A DNA stretch of 64,000 nucleotides. Origin: an uncultured Ignavibacteriota bacterium (lineage in GTDB: Bacteria > Bacteroidota > Ignavibacteria > Palsa-1295). Of this stretch, positions 17,337-26,364 are shown one piece after another. The stretch's first letter is position 1; every line of letters starts with the position of its first letter. The stretch is from assembly GCA_903900335.1 (NCBI GenBank), contig CAIUMP010000004.1, forward strand, positions 124,001 through 188,000, in the 5' to 3' direction. The notes beneath the pieces were generated by a model. The model did no database searches. It saw only the letters and a list, made by a program, of their open reading frames with translations, and was not told the DNA's origin. Position numbers and translations under genes: made by a program.

Positions 17337-18548
17337 CTATTCCTTCACGATCCGCTTCGTGGTTCGCACGGAATTTGAAGAGATAACCGCATCATAGATG
17401 CCAGACGGTAGTCCGCTGAGATCCACGAAACCAGATGGGTCGAGGGTTGCCGTTTTAACCCGCGCGCCGATGGGGTTGTAGAGAACGATGTCGTACCCTG
17501 CACCTGCCGTTGGCAGATCAACTCGCACCTTATTGTGCGCCGGATTGGGGTATGTGGCAACGTTAAATAGCGGATAGGCCGTGGCCACTCCGGCGCCTGG
17601 CGGCGTCAGCAACCACAGCTCGCCGTTCGCGGCAGATTGAAAATCCGTGCCTGTTCCAATGATCGCCCCTTGCGACGTTGCCACGGCGGATGACCACGCA
17701 AGCCCATTCGCTCCGGGCCAGAAGCCGGCCGTGTCCCACTCATCTTTTGCTGCATTATACACGAAGAAGTTGCTATACACGGTGGTGTAACCTGCTTGCC
17801 CAAGCCCTACATAAGCTTTGCCGTTCATCACAAAGCTAACGGCTGTTTGTCGCGCTTCACCGGGGAAATTAGCCATCGTTATCCAAGAGTCATTCGATGG
17901 ATCGTACTGCCACGTCGCAGTCCCCTCAGAAGAGATTGAACTGCCCGTTGTGATGTAGCCATACCCTCCGACTGCGAACGGCGCAGGGAAGAACACACCA
18001 CCAGGACCACTGGTTAGGTCAGTCAAGGAATTCCACTTGTCGTGCTTCGGATCGTACGAGTAGAAATCCGTGAGTATCGCCTTGCTGATGTCCACGCCAC
18101 CGCCAATGTACGCTGTGTCATTGATGACAAACGCGAACTGCCCATCACGTCCTTCGCCAGGGCAATCAGCCATGCGTGTCCATTTGTCTGTGGTGGAGTT
18201 GTATCTGCAGAGATCATTCAGATTCGTGTTGATCGCGGTTCTATCCTGCCCCATTCCGATATAAGCGTTGCCTCCGATGACGAAGGCACTTGCCGCACCA
18301 CGAGAGATGGTCACGCCCGGCAGGTCACCCAACTTTTTCCATCCTTTTGATGGAAGATAGGAGTAGAAATCCTTCTTGGCAAATCCACCACCGAAATAGA
18401 CGGTGTCACCGAGCGCAAACATGACGCTCGCATAGCGTCCGCCGCCGGGGAAGCCGGTGATCTGTTTCCATGTGCCGCCCTGCGCTAAGGCGGATGAAGA
18501 AAGCACGAAGGGAAGAATAAGCAGCAGGAGGTTGCGGAGGAGCTTCAT
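17337..18548 (-). CDS. Kelch-repeat protein with T9SS sorting domain
   Basis: A 403-residue secreted protein. The signal peptide is very hydrophobic and ends SALA-Q near residue 22. Five to six Kelch units follow, each with a gly-gly strand and a spaced Tyr/Trp: GDTVYFGGGF, GNAYIGMGQ, NDTAYIGGGV, GYGYITTGSS, GKAYVGLGQ. Together they predict a beta-propeller. The last ~75 residues, from YPNPAHNKVRVDLP, form a T9SS type A sorting domain with LPSGIYDAV and a basic end. It is likely displayed on the surface. Kelch propellers bind proteins or glycans; the partner is unknown. Confidence 0.87.
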   Translation of the reverse strand: MKLLRNLLLLILPFVLSSSALAQGGTWKQITGFPGGGRYASVMFALGDTVYFGGGFAKKDFYSYLPSKGWKKLGDLPGVTISRGAASAFVIGGNAYIGMGQDRTAINTNLNDLCRYNSTTDKWTRMADCPGEGRDGQFAFVINDTAYIGGGVDISKAILTDFYSYDPKHDKWNSLTDLTSGPGGVFFPAPFAVGGYGYITTGSSISSEGTATWQYDPSNDSWITMANFPGEARQTAVSFVMNGKAYVGLGQAGYTTVYSNFFVYNAAKDEWDTAGFWPGANGLAWSSAVATSQGAIIGTGTDFQSAANGELWLLTPPGAGVATAYPLFNVATYPNPAHNKVRVDLPTAGAGYDIVLYNPIGARVKTATLDPSGFVDLSGLPSGIYDAVISSNSVRTTKRIVKE

Positions 18549-18626
18549 ACGTAAAATGGGAGTGTAGATGTTGGCACTATCTGTAATTGCGATAGAGCAG
18601 TTGAACTCGCTGATCGAGGAGCAAAA

Positions 18627-19082
18627 TTACTTTCCTGAAAACAAAAATTCTCTGTACACGGAATCCCGGTTGCGGATAAATACCACTACATCAGTTGGGG
18701 CCCGTTTCCAGTCCGCGAACTCGATGTGAATGTGCATGTTGGTGTCGAGCGTGCCAGTGCGAAGGAAGTGTTCAGCGGATTCCTGGCGTGCGCTCCTGAT
18801 CGTATCTCTGCGCAGCGGGACGCCGCCCATATTTCGCAACGTGACAAAAGCCACCTCTCCCGGCAGGGGTTTGAATGTGATGATCTGTCGGTTAGAATCC
18901 GTGCGTGCGACGCTTTGGCGGCCATCCCAGTAACTGGATCGCTCCATGAACATGGTGTCTTTGCCGCCAGAGAGCGGAATTTCTTTGACAGCATCGACGA
19001 GTCGGGCAGGCCCCTTTCCACAGCCAAGCAATGTTACGCTAAGGAGTGGAAGCGCGAGGCACAATGATTGCAAGTATTTCAT
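18627..19082 (-). CDS. Small lipoprotein of unknown function
   Basis: A 151-residue protein with a lipobox VTLLGC (Cys near residue 21) after a short hydrophobic leader. The mature part contains no motif I recognise; predicted strands alternate with charged loops, and the end (VVFIRNRDSVYREFLF) is amphipathic. It starts 221 bp from the divergent Tyr/Gly-rich lipoprotein gene. Probably anchored in an envelope membrane. Confidence 0.68.
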   Translation of the reverse strand: MKYLQSLCLALPLLSVTLLGCGKGPARLVDAVKEIPLSGGKDTMFMERSSYWDGRQSVARTDSNRQIITFKPLPGEVAFVTLRNMGGVPLRRDTIRSARQESAEHFLRTGTLDTNMHIHIEFADWKRAPTDVVVFIRNRDSVYREFLFSGK

Positions 19083-19303
19083 TGGTTCAAAAATACGACA
19101 AGTCGGAGGAAGTTCTTTGAAGCACGCTCAAGCAGAAAGCTATGAATGCGAATTAACCCAGTTGTTAGTAGGAAAGTGGTCACTCTGGTCGTAGTTTTGC
19201 GTTAGATAGCTGCAGGACAGAACGGATGAGTATGTCTCCTCGATCACCGCTCATTCTTCGATCAACAAAATTTGGAATCTGATTTGAACATTCGTTACAA
19301 GTT

Positions 19304-20572
19304 ATGAAACACGCCCGTTTGATCTTCGCTGGGCTTCTCCTCTTCGCCACGTCCACACTGCTCGGTGGTTGCTACACGCAGCTTGCTACCGATAAGGGCG
19401 ACTACTACGGTTATCACGCCCGCCGCCGCGTTCAGCCTGTTCGCAGCGATACGTTCATCGTTCAGCAACGATCGTCGGTAGCGCAGGTTCAGCCGCAGTA
19501 TGATACCATCATGAAGGGCGATACCATGTTCATCGAAGAACACTCGCGTCCGGCTGCGACGGATCAGTTCTCCGGCGCCGAGACCATCATCAATAACTAC
19601 TACGATGGTTACGGATCACCATATTACGACTATGGTTGGTTTCCTCGACCGCGGGCCGCATTCTCCATCACGATTGGTTACCCGTATGGTTGCTGGCCGG
19701 TGCACTCATGGTATAGTCCGTGGTACTCCTACCAACGGGATTATGGTTACCCCTACGACTGGGGTTATGGGTATCCGGGATATTATCCTCCCATTTACGA
19801 CGCGTATTACTCTCCCTACTATGGATATGGCTACGGCGGTTACTATCGGCACTCGCCATATTATGATGGCTATCTCGGAGGCTCGGGAGGAATACGAACC
19901 AATCCCCGCCACATCGGAAGGACCCCCGGTGGCGAACGTCGGCCCGGAGAGAATCTCAATGCACCATCAGGTCAACCGAATATTATCACAAGCGCGAGCG
20001 GTGGAGTTCGCCCTGGAACGGTAGTCCGGCAAGGTGGCCCGGAAGGGTTGGTCACAATATCCGATCGCAATGCTCCAGTCCATGCTGTTGCTCCCGGATC
20101 AGGTGGACCCGTGACATACATCCCAAGTCCTGGCACCGAAGCTCGGCCAGCAAGCGGGGCCGCGGAGCCGAAGACGCCAGGGACTGTTACCGGTAGCGCA
20201 TCCACACGCCCTGTGACGGTAGTGTCTGGTCCAATGACGGGTGCAAGTGGCGGCCGACGTGTCGTCGTCGTGCGCCGTTCAGGAGGAGGTGTTTCGAATG
20301 GACCGCAATCTGGATATGGACGCTCCAACTCATCAAGCGGCACGAGATCCGGCAGGGGATACGGAACAGGACGGAACGGCGGCTCCAATGCTGGCCCGAC
20401 CACACGAGGTAGTGGCACGTCAAGCACTCCTTCGCCCGGTGGCTCCCGTCCTGCCCCCGAAACCCGATCCACACCCGAGACGCGATCAACCGGCGAGACT
20501 CGCACGTCGGGTGGAGAAACCCGACCATCTGGTGGTGAAACGCGCACCGGTGGCGGCGGAAGAACGAGGTAA
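19304..20572 (+). CDS. Tyr/Gly-rich low-complexity lipoprotein
   Basis: A 422-residue protein with lipobox LLGGC (Cys near residue 23). It has three parts: a short ordered section with YHARRRVQPV and DTIMKGDTMFIEE; a Tyr/Gly/Pro-rich stretch at about 95-200 (YSPYYGYGYGGYYRHSPYY) that resembles adhesive or beta-structured low-complexity proteins; and a Ser/Gly/Thr/Arg-rich tail from about 310 with tandem ETR units (PETRST, GETRTS, GETRPS). It is likely exported and anchored by lipid, with the tail exposed. The role may be adhesive or structural, but this is inferred from composition only. Long opposite-strand open frames here are composition artefacts. Confidence 0.75.
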   Translation: MKHARLIFAGLLLFATSTLLGGCYTQLATDKGDYYGYHARRRVQPVRSDTFIVQQRSSVAQVQPQYDTIMKGDTMFIEEHSRPAATDQFSGAETIINNYYDGYGSPYYDYGWFPRPRAAFSITIGYPYGCWPVHSWYSPWYSYQRDYGYPYDWGYGYPGYYPPIYDAYYSPYYGYGYGGYYRHSPYYDGYLGGSGGIRTNPRHIGRTPGGERRPGENLNAPSGQPNIITSASGGVRPGTVVRQGGPEGLVTISDRNAPVHAVAPGSGGPVTYIPSPGTEARPASGAAEPKTPGTVTGSASTRPVTVVSGPMTGASGGRRVVVVRRSGGGVSNGPQSGYGRSNSSSGTRSGRGYGTGRNGGSNAGPTTRGSGTSSTPSPGGSRPAPETRSTPETRSTGETRTSGGETRPSGGETRTGGGGRTR

Positions 20573-20635
20573 GGGGCTGTAGTCGATCGCACGCTCCTAC
20601 GCACGCGCAATTCTCACCAACAATCTACGGACACA

Positions 20636-22132
20636 ATGAGCACATTCATTCGTTCTTCGATCGCGATCACGATCGCTCTGATGTTGACTCCTCTCGCTAC
20701 TTCGGCACAATCCATCTCGGACGGGGTGCGGCTTGCAACCGAATTGATCCCGACCAATTCTCGCAATGAGGCGATGGGGGGAAATCTGATCTCCGCTGCA
20801 GATGGCTACTCCGCACTGGATGCGAACCCGGCGGCATTGGCTCCGTTAGCCCAAAAGGAGTTCGCACTATCGCTCTACAATCGGTCCTACAACTCAACGG
20901 CGATGTTCCTGGGTAATTCAGCTCAGGCATCGCTTTCGAACCTGGCACTCTCGTCTTTGGGGCTCGCATATCCCTATCCGACGGTTCAAGGTCATTTGGC
21001 TGTTGCTGTCTCCTACGACCGCGTGCGTGATTACCACGCAACGTATGGGTTCAAAGGGGTTAACCCCAACTCTTCACTCTTCAATACGAAGGACTTTGTA
21101 CTCGATCCAGGGATCATCGCGGGTTCCGCTGGGAATCACCAGTATCTTGTAGATAACAACCTCGCATACGCGCTGTACCTCACGAATGACGTCAATGATA
21201 CTGGCGCGGTAACGCTTGTCTCACCGTACACCGGTGGACTTCAACAGTCCGGGACGGTTACCGCGGAGGGGCATTTGGACGCGGTTCGCGTCGGTGCGGG
21301 AGTTGACATAGCTGAAGGAGTCTCAGCAGGAGCGACCTTGAATCTGTTCTTCGGCACATACGATTATAACCGGGACTACAACGAGACGGATGTCGCTGGA
21401 ATATACAGTGCAAAGGGTTTTCAATCCGCGAATATCATTGATGCGATTCACGAAGACCAAAGCGGCGCAAGCCTGAAACTGGGCCTTCTTGTCAACAAAT
21501 TTGATCTTGTTCGCTTTGGATTGACCGTGGAGACACCACAGGTCATTCACGTCGTTCGCACTTTTGACAGGACAGGAACATCCGACTTCAGCGGTGGACA
21601 CGTTTATAGCTCTTCCAACATGGCCGATCAGCACGGATGGGTAGATGAATACAATCTTGTAAGCCCTATGCGGCTGGGTGCAGGCGCATCGCTTCACCTT
21701 CTCGACGCTACCGCCTCTGCGAGCATTAGCTACACGGACATGACCCAAATTCGGTTTGAAAACGCCGATGTGCCAGTCGATGACCTCAATCAATCCGCAC
21801 GTACGCTGCTTCGTTCGGTGCTTTCGATTCATGTGGGCGGGGAGTATGTCATTCCCGTTATTGGACTGAGCCTCCGCGCGGGATTTGCGATCGAGCCATC
21901 GCCATTTGCTGGCGACCCTTCAACCTTTGATACCAAGACTCTTTCCGGTGGGCTCGGACTTCTCCTCAGCAAGTCAGTACTGCTAGAAGCCTCCATTCGA
22001 CACACCACCTATCACACGCTGCATACCATCTATAACGATTTCACTCTCTCCGGCACCCCCGTTAGCGCAAACGTTGACGACGACGCCGTGAAGCGCGACG
22101 ATATCGCCGTGTCGTTCAATTACAGATTTTGA
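20636..22132 (+). CDS. Outer-membrane beta-barrel protein (OmpP1/FadL- or PorV-like)
   Basis: A 498-residue protein with a signal peptide ending TSA-Q near residue 24. After it comes SRNEAMGGNLISAADGYSALDANPAALA, the N-terminal signature shared by OmpP1/FadL-type barrels and PorV-like proteins of Bacteroidota. The rest shows alternating amphipathic strands and ends in Phe (SFNYRF), as expected for a barrel recognised by BamA. It probably forms a hydrophobic-compound channel or a T9SS-associated barrel; sequence alone does not decide. It follows the Tyr/Gly-rich lipoprotein by 63 bp and is convergent with a TonB receptor. Confidence 0.8.
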   Translation: MSTFIRSSIAITIALMLTPLATSAQSISDGVRLATELIPTNSRNEAMGGNLISAADGYSALDANPAALAPLAQKEFALSLYNRSYNSTAMFLGNSAQASLSNLALSSLGLAYPYPTVQGHLAVAVSYDRVRDYHATYGFKGVNPNSSLFNTKDFVLDPGIIAGSAGNHQYLVDNNLAYALYLTNDVNDTGAVTLVSPYTGGLQQSGTVTAEGHLDAVRVGAGVDIAEGVSAGATLNLFFGTYDYNRDYNETDVAGIYSAKGFQSANIIDAIHEDQSGASLKLGLLVNKFDLVRFGLTVETPQVIHVVRTFDRTGTSDFSGGHVYSSSNMADQHGWVDEYNLVSPMRLGAGASLHLLDATASASISYTDMTQIRFENADVPVDDLNQSARTLLRSVLSIHVGGEYVIPVIGLSLRAGFAIEPSPFAGDPSTFDTKTLSGGLGLLLSKSVLLEASIRHTTYHTLHTIYNDFTLSGTPVSANVDDDAVKRDDIAVSFNYRF

Positions 22133-22179
22133 TTGAATGGTAGCTCCGCGTCGAATTGCTGCGGAGGCGGCTTATTGCG

Positions 22180-24498
22180 CTAAAACTCCGCACTAATACC
22201 TACTGAAGGCAATAACCCAATTTGTCCTTGGCTCTCGATCTGACGTGTTGCAGTGTTATACACCGGCGCGTTAGTATTGATGTGGTTATAAATGTCCTGC
22301 ACATCGACGTATGTGATGAGCGTCCAATTCTCGAAGAGCCAGCGCTTATCGATGCGGATATCGAGTGAGTGGCTTGCTGCAAGACGGAGTGCGTTGAGCT
22401 GGGTAACATCCTGGTAGCCAAAGCTGGGATCGCCACGCAGCGTGTCGATCGGACTATACGGTCTGCCCGAAGCGAAGCGGAACTTCAAGCCAAACTCCCA
22501 AAGGTCTCCAAGTTTATATCCGCCCGCGATGTTAAAGATGAATGTCTGATCGTAATCGCTTGGGCGTTCAATGCCATCCTTTGCAATGAAGCGCGAGTCA
22601 TTCACGCTGAGCGCCATGGTGCCATAGATCGGGATCTCCGAGTACTTCTTCTGCACAGATAGCTCTATTCCGCGCGCACGGCCGCTTCCGACGCTGGCTA
22701 ACGGTTCTAGACCGAATGAAGCGAAGCCATCCTGTTGCCCTCCAAACCCAGCGCCCGTGTTCGCAAGGACGAGGTAGTTACGCGAGAGGCTGGCGGGGTA
22801 ATCCGTGTAGTTCTTGTAATATCCCTCTAAGGTTATCTTCAGGTCGCTGCCGATCACACGATCAACACCAAGAACGAAGACGTCCGTCGCAATCTCCTTG
22901 AGGTCAGTATTCACTGGGTTTGCGACGAGCCAAATGTACGACGGAGTCTGATAATATCTGCCGGCACTCACATTGAAATCAAGTCCTTCCATCATCGAGT
23001 ATCCCAGTGATCCCCGCAGTGCTGGCCAGAACTTTTGCGAGATACCCGAGAAATAATCCATTCGCGATCCGATGCTAAAACGCACCTTCGATAGAAATTG
23101 GTCAGCGTATTGGGCGTAGAGCGCGGACTTGTAGTAGCGGTTCTGCAAACTCAGATCCAGTGGATCATGCTGTTGTGCCAGAAAGATATCGGCATTGAAG
23201 CGACTGGTCTTTCCCTGGGCACCGAATGTGAGTTCAGAAGTTGAAGACGGCAGGAGCGTTGCGTCGCAGCGCAGGCTATATTCTTCTTCTAAAGAAGTAT
23301 TTTTAAAAATGGGGTTCTGATTTGGATCGGCCTGGTTGAACTTATAGCTTACCGTACTTCGACCAAGCGTCGTCACAAGATATCCCGCGCTCTCGACGTG
23401 CTTCCATGTCACCCCAAGCAACGATTGGTCTTGCGTGTTGTCAAGGATCTGGGAGTTCTTAATTCGATCCGAGTCACTGCGATTCAATTGCGTGACATAG
23501 TCGATCGCCCCGATCCCAAGCGCAGTGATCTCGTCACTTTTTCCAAGTTGATAGTGTGCCTTTCCTAGAAAGTCCCAGTATTCTGGAATGAAGGAAAGCC
23601 CCGCGGCGCGGAAGATCAGATCGAGATAGCTTCGACGAGCCGAAAAAAGAAAGTCTCCCGACCCGGAAATGGGGCCTTCCATGTTGAGACCGAATTGTGA
23701 GGCGGAGATCGTTGCCTTCCCTCCGATGCGATCGGTTCGTCCGTCACGAAGGCCCAGCGAGAGCACGCTCGACAGTTTATCTCCGTATCGAACGCCAAAT
23801 CCGCCCGTCGAGAAGCTGACATCGCGAACAAAGTCCAGATTCACAAACGATAGTGGTCCACCGCCTGACCCTTGTGTTCCGAAGTGGTTGATATTCGGGG
23901 ATTCGATATTATTGATGAGGTAGAGATTCTCCGAAGGAGCGCCACCGCGAACGAGCAGATCATTGCGCCCATTTTGCGCCTGCGCGACTCCCGGCAGGAT
24001 CGAGACGGCGCGAACAACATCCTCAAAACCTCCCGGGAGTGTGCGAACTTCCTCATTCGAGAACTTGCGCTCGCTCGTCGCAAAGTCGGCGCTCCGCTGG
24101 AAGGCCTCAGCCCGAACCACAACGTCTTCGTTGCCTGTCGGTATGGCCGTGAGTTCGATGTGAATATCCGTCGGTCGGGAAGTGGCGACAACGACGTCGG
24201 TCATAAGTAACTTCCCATAACCGAGAGATGAGACACTCACGCGGTAGGTGCCAGGTGGCACCGATTTAATGCGGAAGTTACCGCCATCACGCGTCACCGC
24301 CCCCAATTTAGTATCAACCAATCTGACGGTTGCGCCAATGATCCCCTCCTGCGTCGCGTGGTCCAGCACGGTCCCGGTTAAGGAACTTAGCTTGCCGGAG
24401 GAGGCCGAGTCAGCCCCTTGAGCGAATAGGGGGGTGACGCAGAAAACTAGAAGCAGAAACGTAACGATGCGATTTATCATACTCATGGGCCTGCCCAT
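22180..24498 (-). CDS. TonB-dependent receptor with carboxypeptidase-regulatory-like domain
   Basis: A 772-residue outer-membrane receptor. After the signal peptide (cleavage near FAQ-G) comes a CarboxypepD_reg-like domain (about 38-125, TGTVLDHATQEGIIGATVRL), a plug domain (about 150-245, with VSILPGVAQAQNGRNDLLVRGG) and a 22-strand barrel ending in Phe (GISAEF). This is the common Bacteroidota layout for active uptake of glycans, peptides or metal complexes through the outer membrane. No SusD partner is adjacent, so it is not a typical polysaccharide utilisation pair. In-frame ATGs at 24486 and 24480 also give good leaders. The ligand is unknown; I see no cobalamin riboswitch upstream. Confidence 0.92.
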   Translation of the reverse strand: MGRPMSMINRIVTFLLLVFCVTPLFAQGADSASSGKLSSLTGTVLDHATQEGIIGATVRLVDTKLGAVTRDGGNFRIKSVPPGTYRVSVSSLGYGKLLMTDVVVATSRPTDIHIELTAIPTGNEDVVVRAEAFQRSADFATSERKFSNEEVRTLPGGFEDVVRAVSILPGVAQAQNGRNDLLVRGGAPSENLYLINNIESPNINHFGTQGSGGGPLSFVNLDFVRDVSFSTGGFGVRYGDKLSSVLSLGLRDGRTDRIGGKATISASQFGLNMEGPISGSGDFLFSARRSYLDLIFRAAGLSFIPEYWDFLGKAHYQLGKSDEITALGIGAIDYVTQLNRSDSDRIKNSQILDNTQDQSLLGVTWKHVESAGYLVTTLGRSTVSYKFNQADPNQNPIFKNTSLEEEYSLRCDATLLPSSTSELTFGAQGKTSRFNADIFLAQQHDPLDLSLQNRYYKSALYAQYADQFLSKVRFSIGSRMDYFSGISQKFWPALRGSLGYSMMEGLDFNVSAGRYYQTPSYIWLVANPVNTDLKEIATDVFVLGVDRVIGSDLKITLEGYYKNYTDYPASLSRNYLVLANTGAGFGGQQDGFASFGLEPLASVGSGRARGIELSVQKKYSEIPIYGTMALSVNDSRFIAKDGIERPSDYDQTFIFNIAGGYKLGDLWEFGLKFRFASGRPYSPIDTLRGDPSFGYQDVTQLNALRLAASHSLDIRIDKRWLFENWTLITYVDVQDIYNHINTNAPVYNTATRQIESQGQIGLLPSVGISAEF

Positions 24499-24666
24499 AC
24501 GGTGAAATCCATAGATAGATTCGCTCTGGTCGTCTGTGTTAAGAAAGATAACATGACGGCCACGGCCTCCGGACCGTCCACCAGTGGATCTCAGACCGGC
24601 ATGAAGACATAGGCATCACCGACCCATCCCGACCGGAATGAGGTGCGTACTAGCGAGGATTTGTGG

Positions 24667-26238
24667 TCATCCTGCATTGCAAATCTCAATCGCCTTCTCC
24701 AAGACCTCATCTCTCCCCGCTCGAATGCCCGCGATGGTTGGATAGACTTCAACATCAACCTTAATCCCAACGCGCTGAGTTGGGCTTCCATCAGGATAGA
24801 ATACTCCGAGGCCGCTGAACATAGTCTTGATTCCGCCGGGAAGCGTGATTGTGGAGACGTTTCCGTCGGCGCCGGCGGTCTGGCTGCCGACGGTAATGCA
24901 ACCTGGGATGGATTGGAACATCATCGCGGTGTACTCCGCTTGAGATTGAGTTCTTTCATTGACCAAAATAGCCACCATCCCCTGATAGTGCCCTTGTCTT
25001 TTTTTCGAGGCGGAGTAATCAATCCTCTCAAAAGTGCCCGGGCACGCATAGTTTGGCTGTCGAAATTGCACCCAATTGGCGTTTCCGGGAAAGTAGTGTT
25101 CCAATTGCCACAGTGTGCCCTTTGGATAATTTCTTATATCGAAGATGAGGGCCCTGGTCTGGGCAAGGGCTTCCATTACCTCTGTGATCTCTTCCTTCTC
25201 CAGTAGACCCATGTTGACTAATCCAATATTCCCTGGAAGTATCTTCCAATGGTCACCCGAATCCGAATGGAGTGGGTTGAGAAGAAATTCTTCGCGCGTA
25301 GTTGGATGGATCGTCACACAGCCAGTGATCCCATCTCTCTTGAACGCTATTTCTACAGGTTGCCTGTTTGCCATTCTACCTGCAGAGGTTCGGATGTTGC
25401 GCCCCCGTGAGGAGTCGTTTGAACCTGGGACAATTCTTCTATATTTATCGCTTAAAACATCCAAAGATTGACCTCCAATCGAAAGCAGTTCGTCGCCGGC
25501 TTGCAATTCAAACTGAGAGTACGAATGTATGACCACATTTTTGCCCTCAATTGTTGAGAAGTCAAAAGGCATAAGATAGGGTCCGAGCAGGGTGTCTAGA
25601 TAAGCGCTTCTGGTGTAGGAGTGACCATCATTCGTGCAACAACAGCACTCCAATATCTCCAACTGATACTCACCCGCACTACGGGCTGCTCTAATTCTTG
25701 GAATGAGACGCGAAAGGACGGCGTCCCAAGGCTCGCCGATCACATCCTTATAGGGAGCAAAATACTCGATACAATTCCAGTAGCGTGCAAGCGCGAGCAT
25801 CCGCTCTTGCTCATTCGGGTAGGGCTCGCATGGGTAGCCGATGTCCGAACTGACGTTTGCATTTTGCGCAATATTTTCAGGGGAAACGTAGGTACCGTGA
25901 CGCGGAATGGCATTGCTGTAGCAGCCCTGCAGCGCTTCCTGAGTCGGCTTGGAAAACCACCCGTCATCATTCATCCAGCTCCTGTCCACAAGGCGAGTGA
26001 GTTGTGACTCATCGATCGCGTGATTCTCGCCGAAAGAGGCAACACCATGCGCGCGGTTCAGCAGGTGGTCAGCCGTTTCAGAGATCTCTTCCGCACAGCT
26101 ACTTATCGCCGCAATAGGATAACCAGCTAGGAACGCTGAGTCCCAGTCAACAGCACCGCGAACGACGTTCGGATGAAAATACTTCAGGTAGCCCCAGACT
26201 TTTATGTACGCCTCGAGACCGCTTATGGTTTGATCCAT
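24667..26238 (-). CDS. S41 family (C-terminal-processing-like) peptidase
   Basis: A 523-residue S41 peptidase. It begins within the family's N-terminal region (YIKVWGYLKYFHPNVVRGAVDWD), and an in-frame TAG lies upstream, so no signal peptide can be present. A PDZ-like section spans about 225-320 (ELQAGDELLSIGGQSLDVL). The catalytic core has ALIFDIRNYPKG and VNERTQSQAEY with Ser432 as nucleophile, followed by VGSQTAGADGNV. Relatives with this layout are usually exported, so the missing leader suggests a cytoplasmic form or 5' loss. A poly-Cys segment (ECCCCTND) at about 199-202 is unusual. It lies 126 bp downstream of the DUF4921 gene. Confidence 0.85.
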   Translation of the reverse strand: MDQTISGLEAYIKVWGYLKYFHPNVVRGAVDWDSAFLAGYPIAAISSCAEEISETADHLLNRAHGVASFGENHAIDESQLTRLVDRSWMNDDGWFSKPTQEALQGCYSNAIPRHGTYVSPENIAQNANVSSDIGYPCEPYPNEQERMLALARYWNCIEYFAPYKDVIGEPWDAVLSRLIPRIRAARSAGEYQLEILECCCCTNDGHSYTRSAYLDTLLGPYLMPFDFSTIEGKNVVIHSYSQFELQAGDELLSIGGQSLDVLSDKYRRIVPGSNDSSRGRNIRTSAGRMANRQPVEIAFKRDGITGCVTIHPTTREEFLLNPLHSDSGDHWKILPGNIGLVNMGLLEKEEITEVMEALAQTRALIFDIRNYPKGTLWQLEHYFPGNANWVQFRQPNYACPGTFERIDYSASKKRQGHYQGMVAILVNERTQSQAEYTAMMFQSIPGCITVGSQTAGADGNVSTITLPGGIKTMFSGLGVFYPDGSPTQRVGIKVDVEVYPTIAGIRAGRDEVLEKAIEICNAG

Positions 26239-26364
26239 CGGAAATCTTTCGTAGCTGCTCAGTTGAAAGAGAAGAAGCGTAGTCTAGTTCGCAGCCACGT
26301 TCTGGGCGCGCCTAACACCGAAGGCAATAATAACAACTTACCTGTCCGCCAGTCACAGCTGAGA

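Noticed and set aside
19972-20610. A Pro/Arg-rich 212-codon frame opposite the Tyr/Gly-rich lipoprotein tail
   Set aside because: It mirrors the repetitive Gly/Thr/Arg codons of the real gene, which has a lipobox and a continuous reading frame.
24499-24666. Cobalamin or other riboswitch before the TonB receptor
   Set aside because: The upstream 168 bp lacks the conserved B12-box and other riboswitch cores that can be recognised by eye.
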